64,000 bases of DNA from Lacinutrix sp. (GTDB lineage Bacteria > Bacteroidota > Bacteroidia > Flavobacteriales > Flavobacteriaceae). Shown here piece after piece: positions 57,286 through 64,000 of the stretch. A program made the translations under genes and the position numbers. The stretch spans positions 1-64,000 of the forward strand of contig NZ_JAQWGS010000027.1 of NCBI RefSeq assembly GCF_029238095.1, read 5' to 3'. The first letter of the stretch is position 1, and each line of letters begins with the position of its first letter. The notes beneath the pieces are model-generated. The model was given only the letters and a program-made list of their open reading frames with translations. It was not told where the DNA came from and ran no database searches.

Positions 57286-57816
57286 TTGAGCACTTCAACA
57301 GAACAAGACATAATAACGTTACTACAAAATGGAGATAAAAAAGCCATTTCGCTTTTATACGAGCATTATTCTGGTGCGCTTTTAAGTGTCATTAAAAAAG
57401 TAATAAAAGATAACGATGTTGCACATGATGTGCTACAGGAAAGTTTTATAAAAGTCTGGAAAAAAGGAAAAACATACGACCCTTCTAAAGCCAAACTATT
57501 TACATGGTTGTATCGTATTTTTTATAATTCTGCAATAGACAAAGTACGCGCTTTAAAGAACAAAACTACTAAAGAAGTCCAAATTGAAGATTCTAACGTA
57601 TATAAACTAACAACCAATAGTTTAAATCAAGACACTTTAGACATAAAAAAGCACTTGAGTAGTTTAGAATTAAAATATCAGGTAGTTTTAAATGCGCTGT
57701 TTTTTGAAGGTATGACTCAACAGGAAGCTTGCGAAGCGTTAAATATTCCTTTAGGAACCATTAAATCTAGATTAAAAATAGGGTTGCGTGAACTAAAAAA
57801 AATTTACAATCCTTAA
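57286..57816 (+). CDS. ECF-type RNA polymerase sigma factor
   Basis: A 176-residue sigma factor with TTG start. Region 2 covers LLYEHYSGALLSVIKKVI...FIKVWKKGKTYDPSKAKLFTWLYRI, and region 4 covers LKYQVVLNALFFEGMTQQEACEALNIPLGTIKSRL. The anti-sigma gene follows 11 bases later and overlaps in function, so the pair is co-regulated. Compare the second sigma gene at 60573. Confidence 0.9.
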   Translation: MSTSTEQDIITLLQNGDKKAISLLYEHYSGALLSVIKKVIKDNDVAHDVLQESFIKVWKKGKTYDPSKAKLFTWLYRIFYNSAIDKVRALKNKTTKEVQIEDSNVYKLTTNSLNQDTLDIKKHLSSLELKYQVVLNALFFEGMTQQEACEALNIPLGTIKSRLKIGLRELKKIYNP

Positions 57817-57827
57817 CAACTAATGTG

Positions 57828-58625
57828 ATGACTGTTAATAAAGACACATTTTTAAAATCTGATTTGTTAGAAAGATATCTAACAGGTCTAACCAATTCTC
57901 AAGAAAACCTTGAGGTAGAACACTATATTAATACTTTTCCTGAAGTAAAAGAAGCCTACCATACACTTGAAAATAAATTAGAATTAGTTGCTTTTGCAAA
58001 TGCAGAAGAGGCTCCTATACATTTACTAGGTTCAATTTTAGAAACATTGGATAATAAACCAGTAATGACTCTAAAAACCAAACCAAACAAATCGTGGTTT
58101 ATTTTTGGTATTGCTGCTAGCATAGCGACATTAATTTTTGCTGGAAGTTCGCTCTACTTTTTTGTTCAAAATCAAGATTTATTAGATGAAAACCAAGTAA
58201 TTGTTGATGAACTCTATGATTTAAGAAGCGATATTGACGAAAACAACTTAAAACTTGAGGCATTATCTGAAGAATTTTCAAGATTAAATAATCCTGAAAC
58301 CGAAAAATACATTTTAAATGGTAATGGTCGAGCCAAAAATTTGAAGACTATAGCGTACATCAATCCTAAAGAAAAAACATCTTTAATAGATGTGGTTTCT
58401 TTACCAATTTTACCAAAAGATCAAGAGTATCAAATTTGGGCAGAGTTACAAGATAAGCAAGTTAATTTAGGAATATTAAGTCCTTCAGACAGACGATTGC
58501 AACAAATTCCTTATACCAAAGATGCACTTGGCTTAAGTATTACCATTGAACAGAAAGGCGTTAAACCTAACAAAAACACCACAGACACTCCTGTAGCAGA
58601 AATAGAGTTAAAAATTGGAGAATAA
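57828..58625 (+). CDS. RskA-like anti-sigma factor
   Basis: A 265-residue membrane protein (ATG 57828; the track uses a GTG one codon earlier). A cytoplasmic N-terminal segment (LLERYLTGLTNSQENLEVEHYINTFPEV) can bind the sigma factor. One membrane helix (WFIFGIAASIATLIFAGSSLYFFV) and a periplasmic RskA domain (AYINPKEKTSLIDVVSLPILPKDQEYQIW) follow. It probably holds the 57286 sigma factor inactive at the membrane. It ends four bases before the broken aquaporin gene. Confidence 0.85.
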   Translation: MTVNKDTFLKSDLLERYLTGLTNSQENLEVEHYINTFPEVKEAYHTLENKLELVAFANAEEAPIHLLGSILETLDNKPVMTLKTKPNKSWFIFGIAASIATLIFAGSSLYFFVQNQDLLDENQVIVDELYDLRSDIDENNLKLEALSEEFSRLNNPETEKYILNGNGRAKNLKTIAYINPKEKTSLIDVVSLPILPKDQEYQIWAELQDKQVNLGILSPSDRRLQQIPYTKDALGLSITIEQKGVKPNKNTTDTPVAEIELKIGE

Positions 58626-58629
58626 AACT

Positions 58630-59058
58630 TTATTGAGAATAAAAAAAAGCGCCTACCATTCCAAAGTTTACACCGTAAACATTAGCATCGTAAAAATTAG
58701 TTGCAAAAGCACCTGGATAAGTCTCAATACCACTAAAACCTTTAGCACTACTTACAATTAAATACAATACTGCTGCGCCAACTGCTCCACCCAATACTTG
58801 AGCTATAATATATCCAGGCAATTCTTTACTATTAAATCGTCCTCCCATAAATAGTCCAATAGAAACTGCTGGATTAAAATGACCACCCGAAATATGGCCT
58901 AAAGCATAAGCTCCTGTAAGAACCGTAAGTCCAAATGCTAGTGAGACTCCTACAAGTCCAATACCTACATCTGCAACACCTGCAGCTAATACTGCACTAC
59001 CACAACCACCAAGTACTAACCAGAAAGTACCAATAAATTCTGCTAATAGTTTTTTCAT
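58630..59058 (-). pseudogene. Truncated aquaporin Z-like gene (first half only)
   Basis: A 142-residue product starting [21 protein letters not shown]. It carries the first NPA box ([16 protein letters not shown] at 62-64), and ends at ...[12 protein letters not shown], about where the fourth helix begins. Aquaporins are about 230 residues with a second NPA box, and both halves are needed for the pore. The missing 3' half is nowhere in the window, as the next bases already belong to the opposing anti-sigma gene. A GAGAATAAAA repeat (58619 and 58634) sits at the junction. Confidence 0.75.
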
Positions 59059-59259
59059 AATAATAATTAATTTAAAGTTATGACTTCAATTTAATAAGAT
59101 TACTCTCTTTTTTAACAATTACACTATGATTAATTAACTAAAATTTCAATAAAATTGATTAAATGCAAAAAAATTAGTTAAATGGAATATAGATTACACA
59201 TTAAGCAACATTGATATAAAACTATTATCTTTGTATTATAATATCTTAAACAAATTAAC

Positions 59260-59463
59260 GTGAAATTTTTTTTACTTACTTTAGCTTTGTTAGCTATAGC
59301 TGTTGGAGGAATTGCCATTAAAATATGGGCAAAAAAAGATGGTAAATTTGCTGGAACATGTGCAAGTCAGAATCCTATGTTAAATAAAGAAGGTGAATCT
59401 TGTGGTTTCTGCGGTAAAACTTCAGACCAGTTCGAGAACTGCAACGAAACACAACATTCATAA
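59260..59463 (+). CDS. Small cysteine-rich membrane protein
   Basis: A 67-residue protein with GTG start and one N-terminal membrane helix (FLLTLALLAIAVGGIAIKIW). It has a short soluble part with four cysteines in FAGTCASQNPMLNKEGESCG and CGKTSDQFENC. Similar proteins, annotated only as membrane or secreted protein, are found in many flavobacteria. The Cys pattern may bind metal. TATCTTTG at 59226-59233 is an exact -7 box. It lies six bases before the GT2 gene. Confidence 0.7.
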   Translation: MKFFLLTLALLAIAVGGIAIKIWAKKDGKFAGTCASQNPMLNKEGESCGFCGKTSDQFENCNETQHS

Positions 59464-59469
59464 TATTTT

Positions 59470-60582
59470 ATGAATTTACTTGACGTTATTTTCTACAGCT
59501 TCGTGGTTGTAGTATTTATTCAAGTTATTTACTATGGAGTACTTTTTGGAAGTTTTGCATTTATAAAATTAGATAAGAAACCTTTTAAAAACCTTCCAGT
59601 ATCTGTATTAATCTGTGCAAAAAATGAAGCAGATAACCTAAAACAGTTTTTGCCTTCAATATTTAAACAAAACTATTCTAATTTTGAAGTTGTTTTAATA
59701 AATGATGCCTCAATAGACGAGACATTAGAGGTCATGGAATCATTTGCTGCAAAACACGCGAACACAAAAATTATTAATGTTAAAAACATTGAAGCTTTTT
59801 GGGCAAATAAAAAATACGCATTAACTTTAGGTATAAAAGCAGCAAAACACAACCACTTATTGTTTACAGATGCAGATTGCGAGCCTATTTCTAATCAATG
59901 GATTAGCGAAATGGTTGCTCGATTTACAAACGAAAAAACCATAGTCTTAGGTTATGGTGCTTACCATAAAATTAAAAACTCTTTCCTTAATAAGTTAATT
60001 CGCTACGAAACTTTATTAACTGCTATTCAATACTTTTCTTTAGCAAAATTAGGGATGCCTTTTATGGGAGTTGGAAGAAACCTAGCCTACAGTAGAGAAG
60101 AATTTTTTAAAACTAATGGATTTATTAAACATATAGATGTGCGTTCTGGTGATGACGATTTGTTTATTAACGAAGCTGCACATTCCGGAAATACAGCAAT
60201 TTGCTTTACAAAAGAAAGTTTTACAACTTCTAATCCTAAAACCACATATAATAAATGGTTTCGTCAAAAACGAAGACATGTCTCAACTGCCAATCGCTAT
60301 CAATTTAAACACAAATCCATTTTAGCTCTATTTTACATTACTCAAGTGTTATTTTGGGTGCTTTCAATTACTTTATTAATTTTCTTTTTTTACTGGCAAT
60401 TTGTAGCATCTCTAATCATTTTTAGATTAATTATTCAATATTTAGCAGTTGGCTTTTCAGCAAAAAAATTAAACGAAACCGATGTGCTTTATTTACTTCC
60501 TTTTCTCGAACTGTTTTTAATTGGTTTTCAATTAACTATATTTATAGCAAATCTTATTTCAAAACCAAACTATTGGAAGTAG
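59470..60582 (+). CDS. Membrane-bound family 2 glycosyltransferase
   Basis: A 370-residue enzyme. An N-terminal membrane helix precedes a GT-A domain (VSVLICAKNEADNLKQFLPSI, then INDASIDET and LFTDADCEP), and the KWFRQKRRH motif resembles the (Q/R)xxRW site of processive enzymes. C-terminal membrane segments follow (residues ~285-365). It probably assembles or extends an envelope glycan or glycolipid. Its end overlaps the sigma-factor gene start by 10 bases. Confidence 0.85.
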   Translation: MNLLDVIFYSFVVVVFIQVIYYGVLFGSFAFIKLDKKPFKNLPVSVLICAKNEADNLKQFLPSIFKQNYSNFEVVLINDASIDETLEVMESFAAKHANTKIINVKNIEAFWANKKYALTLGIKAAKHNHLLFTDADCEPISNQWISEMVARFTNEKTIVLGYGAYHKIKNSFLNKLIRYETLLTAIQYFSLAKLGMPFMGVGRNLAYSREEFFKTNGFIKHIDVRSGDDDLFINEAAHSGNTAICFTKESFTTSNPKTTYNKWFRQKRRHVSTANRYQFKHKSILALFYITQVLFWVLSITLLIFFFYWQFVASLIIFRLIIQYLAVGFSAKKLNETDVLYLLPFLELFLIGFQLTIFIANLISKPNYWK

Positions 60583-61118
60583 AAGAAGCCATTGCAAAAG
60601 CAAAGAAAAATAACCAAAAAGCCTTCAATTTTTTATTGGACGAATTTTGGGATTATGTGTATGGCTATCAGTTAAAGCGTGTTACTAATGAATATGATGC
60701 TGAGGATATTACTATTCAAACCTTTTCTAAAGCCTTCGATAAAATTGATAAGTACGACGAAAAATATGCTTTTAAAACATGGCTAATTACCATATCTAAA
60801 AACATTCAAATAGATTTACATAGGAAAGAAAAAAGCTCTATTAATTCTAAAATAACAGATCATGAAGATGACAAAGTGTATCGTTTACTAGACGACTCTC
60901 CTTCACCTGAAGACAAATTAATTACAGAACAAAATTTAGCAAAGTTACTACGTGATATAAAAAAACTAAAACCAAATTATCAAGAGGTAATTAATTTACG
61001 TTATTTTCAAGAACTAAGCTATAACGAAATTAGTCAAGAGTTAAACGAACCCATGAATAATATAAAAGTAAAATTGCTTCGTGCTAAAAAATTATTAGCA
61101 GAAATTATTAAAAAGTAA
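60573..61118 (+). CDS. Second ECF-type RNA polymerase sigma factor
   Basis: A 181-residue sigma factor starting at TTG 60573 within the GT2 gene. Region 2 (GYQLKRVTNEYDAEDITIQTFSKAFDKIDKYDEKYAFKTWLITISKN) and region 4 (NYQEVINLRYFQELSYNEISQELNEPMNNIKVKLLRAKKLL) are complete. No anti-sigma gene follows; instead its stop overlaps the start of the Nramp-like gene (TAATG). So it may regulate the envelope genes in this operon or act elsewhere. Confidence 0.88.
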   Translation: MEVEEAIAKAKKNNQKAFNFLLDEFWDYVYGYQLKRVTNEYDAEDITIQTFSKAFDKIDKYDEKYAFKTWLITISKNIQIDLHRKEKSSINSKITDHEDDKVYRLLDDSPSPEDKLITEQNLAKLLRDIKKLKPNYQEVINLRYFQELSYNEISQELNEPMNNIKVKLLRAKKLLAEIIKK

Positions 61119-62329
61119 TGCTCTCATTAAAAAAACTCGGTCCTGGTTTATTATTTGCAGGTGCTGCAATTGGAGTATCGCATTTAGTTCAATCCACAAG
61201 AGCTGGAGCAGATTTTGGATTAAGTTTGCTTTGGGCTTTAGTTTTAGTTAACGTTTTTAAATATCCATTCTTTCAATATGGACCACGTTATGCATCTGCA
61301 ACTGGAGAAAGTCTTTTAGAAGGTTATAAAAGGTTAAGCAAAGGCGTACTTATTACTTATTTTGCACTCACATTTGCAACTATGTTTACTATTCAAACAG
61401 CAGTAACTATAGTAACGGCAGGTTTAGCTTCAACTTTATTTGGAGATTTTATTTCTATAAAGCTATGGACTATAATTATTCTTTTTATTTGTCTAGCCAT
61501 TCTATTTTTTGGTAAGTATAAACTTCTAGATCGATTAATGAAAACTATCATTGTTACACTAACTATAAGCACAATTCTAGCTGTTATTTTAGCTTTTACT
61601 AAAACGAATAATCATTTATCTCTTATTCAAATTTTACCAAAAGAAAGTCTAGAAATTGGGTTTTTAATTGCCTTTATGGGATGGATGCCAGCACCTTTAG
61701 ATATTTCTGTATGGCATTCACTTTGGACAGTAGAAAAAGAAAAAAACACTAAAAATATAACTCCCAAATTAGCACTCTTCGATTTTAACATTGGTTACAT
61801 TACAGCAATCTTTCTAGGCATTGGTTTCTTGCTTTTAGGTGCTTTAGTGATGTTTAATAGTGGTGAGATTTTTAGTAGTAAAGCTGGTGTGTTTTCAAAC
61901 CAACTAATTATAATGTATGCAAACAGTTTAGGAAATTGGTCTTATGTCATTATTGGTATTGCAGCTTTTACAACCATGTTTAGCACAACACTTACTACAC
62001 TTGATGCTTCACCAAGAGCAATGAATAGAACTTTAGAATTATTAACTAATAAAAAACAAAAACTTGGTTATGTCTTTTGGATTTTACTCTTAACCTTTGG
62101 TACAATTTTTATTTTTTTCTTTTTCGCATCAGAAATGGGTTTACTTATAAAAATAGCAACTATTCTTTCATTTATTACTGCTCCTTTTTATGCCATAATT
62201 AATTATGCTCTAGTTAGCAGTAAACACACTCCAGAAAGGTGGAGACCATCTAAACCACTACATTTACTTAGCATTTTAGGAATTATTTTTCTAGTTGGTT
62301 TTAGTGTCTGGTATCTTACTATTTTATAG
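61118..62329 (+). CDS. Nramp-family transporter lacking the canonical metal site
   Basis: A 403-residue protein with ~11 membrane segments and the Nramp LeuT fold. TM1 reads GPGLLFAGAAIGVSHLVQSTRAGADFG, where MntH has DPGN; the Asp and Asn that bind Mn are absent (IGVSHLVQ, residues 18-25). TM6 has WMPAPLDISVW in place of the MPH motif. So it is a divergent Nramp-related transporter whose substrate is not Mn or Fe by the usual mechanism. It is coupled to the sigma gene. Confidence 0.7.
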   Translation: MLSLKKLGPGLLFAGAAIGVSHLVQSTRAGADFGLSLLWALVLVNVFKYPFFQYGPRYASATGESLLEGYKRLSKGVLITYFALTFATMFTIQTAVTIVTAGLASTLFGDFISIKLWTIIILFICLAILFFGKYKLLDRLMKTIIVTLTISTILAVILAFTKTNNHLSLIQILPKESLEIGFLIAFMGWMPAPLDISVWHSLWTVEKEKNTKNITPKLALFDFNIGYITAIFLGIGFLLLGALVMFNSGEIFSSKAGVFSNQLIIMYANSLGNWSYVIIGIAAFTTMFSTTLTTLDASPRAMNRTLELLTNKKQKLGYVFWILLLTFGTIFIFFFFASEMGLLIKIATILSFITAPFYAIINYALVSSKHTPERWRPSKPLHLLSILGIIFLVGFSVWYLTIL

Positions 62330-62338
62330 AATACTTCG

Positions 62339-62346
62339 TATCTTTG
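62339..62346 (+). promoter_or_regulatory. Probable -7 box of lipA
   Basis: TATCTTTG exactly matches TAnnTTTG and ends 19 bases before ATG 62366. Transcription would start near 62351, which favours the ATG 62366 start over the TTG 62351 of the track, unless the message is leaderless. Confidence 0.5.
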
Positions 62347-62365
62347 TAACTTGAAAGAAAAATTT

Positions 62366-63247
62366 ATGAATACGGAAACTCCTTCAGTATTATCAGTTAA
62401 AGAAAGACAGCCTAAACCAAAATGGTTGCGTGTAAAATTGCCTACAGGAAAAAAGTACACAGAACTTCGTGGCTTAGTGGACAAGTACAAATTAAATACC
62501 ATTTGCACCTCTGGAAGTTGCCCAAATATGGGTGAATGTTGGGGAGAAGGCACTGCTACTTTCATGATTTTAGGTAATGTTTGTACACGTTCATGTGGCT
62601 TTTGCGGTGTAAAAACTGGAAGACCAGAAACTGTAGATTGGGATGAGCCTGAAAAAGTTGCACGCTCTATAAAAATCATGAAAATTAAACATGCTGTATT
62701 AACTAGCGTTGATAGAGATGATTTAAAAGATATGGGAAGCATAATGTGGGCAGAAACTGTAAAATCGGTTCGCAGAATGAATCCTGAAACCACTCTTGAA
62801 ACCTTAATTCCAGATTTTCAAGGTATTGAAAAGCATATAGATAGAATTATAGAAGTAGCGCCAGAAGTAGTGTCTCATAATATAGAAACCGTTAAGCGAT
62901 TAACTAGAGAAGTAAGAATCCAAGCAAAATACGAGCGTAGTTTAGGTGTGTTAAAATACTTAAAACAACAAGGACAGCGCAGAACAAAATCTGGTATTAT
63001 GCTAGGTTTAGGCGAAACACGCGAAGAGGTTATAGAAACATTACAAGATTTACGTGCTAATAACGTAGACGTTGTTACTATTGGTCAATACCTTCAACCT
63101 AGTAAAAAACACTTACCTGTAAAACAATTTATTACTCCAGAGCAATTTAAAGAATACGAAACTATAGGTTTAGATTTAGGTTTCCGTCATGTAGAAAGTA
63201 GTGCACTAGTGCGTTCTTCTTACAAGGCTCAAAAACATATAAATTAA
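62366..63247 (+). CDS. lipA: Lipoyl synthase
   Basis: A 293-residue radical-SAM enzyme that inserts two sulfurs into octanoyl groups on lipoyl domains. The auxiliary-cluster motif is [12 protein letters not shown] (CxxxxCxxxxxC) and the radical-SAM motif is [30 protein letters not shown] and the C-terminal RSSYKA are conserved. It supplies cofactor for the glycine cleavage H-protein (compare gcvP) and 2-oxoacid dehydrogenases. Confidence 0.96.
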   Translation: MNTETPSVLSVKERQPKPKWLRVKLPTGKKYTELRGLVDKYKLNTICTSGSCPNMGECWGEGTATFMILGNVCTRSCGFCGVKTGRPETVDWDEPEKVARSIKIMKIKHAVLTSVDRDDLKDMGSIMWAETVKSVRRMNPETTLETLIPDFQGIEKHIDRIIEVAPEVVSHNIETVKRLTREVRIQAKYERSLGVLKYLKQQGQRRTKSGIMLGLGETREEVIETLQDLRANNVDVVTIGQYLQPSKKHLPVKQFITPEQFKEYETIGLDLGFRHVESSALVRSSYKAQKHIN

Positions 63248-63248
63248 T

Positions 63249-64000
63249 ATGATTACTGTTGCTATAAACGGTTTTGGTCGTATTGGACGTCGTGTTTTTA
63301 GACTATTACAAGAACACAAAAACATTAAAGTTATAGCAATAAATGACCTAGCAGATGCAAAAACACTGAGTCATCTATTAAAGTACGATAGTATACATGG
63401 TGTTTTTAAGGGTAAAATATCTTATAAAGAAAATAGTATTCTTGTTAATAAAGATGAAATCACCCTTTTAAACGAAAAGCATCCTAAAACTATAAATTGG
63501 GAACCATTTACTCCAGATTTTGTTATTGAAGCGACAGGGAAATTTAAAACATCTAAAGATTTAGAGTTTCATATAAAAAATGGAGCAAAACGTGTTATTT
63601 TATCTGTTCCGCCTGAAGATGACGCGATTAAAACTATTGTTTTAGGAACAAACGAAGGTATATTAGATAGTAATGAAACTATAATCTCTAATGCATCATG
63701 TACTACTAATAATGCTGCACCAATGATTGCTATTATTAACAAACTTTGTGGAATCAATCAAGCTTACATAACAACAGTACATTCATACACAACAGATCAA
63801 AGTTTACACGATCAACCACACAGAGACTTACGTCGCGCTCGTGCTGCAGGACAATCTATAGTACCCACAACTACAGGAGCTGCAAAAGCTTTAACAAAAA
63901 TTTTTCCAGAATTAGTAAATGTTATTGGTGGATGTGGTATTCGCGTACCTGTTGCAAATGGCTCGTTAACAGATATTACGTTTAATGTAAAAAAACCTGC
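63249..64000 (+). CDS. gap: Glyceraldehyde-3-phosphate dehydrogenase (3' end cut by window edge)
   Basis: The frame from ATG 63249 (MITVAINGFGRIGRRVFRLLQ) runs to the right edge for 250 codons, of about 330 expected. NAD-binding NGFGRIGR, the catalytic cysteine in SNASCTTNNAAP and the HSYTTDQSLHD loop are typical. The ORF track omits it because no stop occurs. It starts one base after the lipA stop, so they are co-transcribed. Confidence 0.93.
   Translation, partial: MITVAINGFGRIGRRVFRLLQEHKNIKVIAINDLADAKTLSHLLKYDSIHGVFKGKISYKENSILVNKDEITLLNEKHPKTINWEPFTPDFVIEATGKFKTSKDLEFHIKNGAKRVILSVPPEDDAIKTIVLGTNEGILDSNETIISNASCTTNNAAPMIAIINKLCGINQAYITTVHSYTTDQSLHDQPHRDLRRARAAGQSIVPTTTGAAKALTKIFPELVNVIGGCGIRVPVANGSLTDITFNVKKP

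Noticed and set aside
57825-57827. GTG start of the anti-sigma gene
   Set aside because: The ATG codon directly following (57828) is a better start and costs one residue.
62203-62793. Minus-strand ORF of 196 residues over lipA
   Set aside because: It overlaps the conserved lipA coding region in antisense and lacks any domain; a long shadow ORF.
1-64000. tRNA, rRNA, IS element, prophage or plasmid origin anywhere in the window
   Set aside because: No cloverleaf, rRNA core, transposase, integrase, phage structural gene or iteron array was recognised; small or degenerate ones could be missed by eye.

Overview
The window is AT-rich chromosomal DNA from a member of the Bacteroidota, most likely the family Flavobacteriaceae. 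Supporting signs are a fused str-S10-spc ribosomal cluster without tufA, SusC/SusD outer-membrane genes, a protein with a type IX secretion (T9SS) C-terminal domain, Bacteroidetes-type -7 promoter boxes (TAnnTTTG), few Shine-Dalgarno sites, and acidic lipoprotein export signals. I see no rRNA, tRNA, CRISPR array, insertion sequence or prophage.

Layout. 1-12890 (minus strand): 25 translation and export genes, rpsL-rpsG-fusA-rpsJ-rplC-D-W-B-rpsS-rplV-rpsC-rplP-rpmC-rpsQ-rplN-X-E-rpsN-rpsH-rplF-R-rpsE-rpmD-rplO-secY (secY cut by the left edge), read from one good promoter at about 12.93-12.96 kb, with two structured spacers (rpsJ-rplC and rpsN-rpsH). 13067-22879 (plus): an envelope region with an Omp85-like protein, a SusC/SusD pair, two surface lipoproteins and an arylsulfotransferase-like T9SS protein. 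22945-32793: housekeeping genes (rlmB, rhomboid protease, rarA, HAD phosphatase, deacetylase-like protein, radC, PaiB-like protein, mpl, TPR protein). 33035-34309: the 5' halves of two broken genes meeting head-on. 35014-39005: obgE, a fused HPRT-adenylate kinase, and purK-purE. 39006-39374: a 369-bp gene-free stretch with two terminators and a repeated tail. 39375-45737: M3 peptidase, a sigma-factor remnant with its small partner gene, a UbiA-like membrane protein and gcvP. 45921-49369: a KAS III, methyltransferase, GT2, GT2 cluster. 49415-57233: a nuclease, valS, a DUF1573 protein, a two-domain aspartic protease, an aminotransferase and murB. 57286-64000: an ECF sigma/anti-sigma pair, a half aquaporin, a small membrane protein, GT2, a second ECF sigma factor, a non-canonical Nramp-like transporter, lipA and the start of a GAPDH gene.

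How they work together. Most genes serve translation, peptidoglycan synthesis (mpl, murB), purine metabolism (HPRT-Adk, purE, purK), C1 and lipoate metabolism (gcvP, lipA) and envelope functions. The SusCD locus probably imports an unidentified ligand; it has no degradative enzyme beside it. The KAS III/GT2 cluster looks like a lipid- or glycolipid-modifying module.

I did not find a clearly new defence or mobile system. The most unusual signal is gene erosion by deletion. An alpha-2-macroglobulin-like gene, a DoxX-like gene, a sigma factor and an aquaporin are each cut at a sharp junction, with no mobile element nearby. Other points worth checking are a RadC protein lacking one zinc-ligand histidine, a Nramp-family protein lacking the DPGN site, the HPRT-Adk fusion, and the structured spacers in the ribosomal operon.
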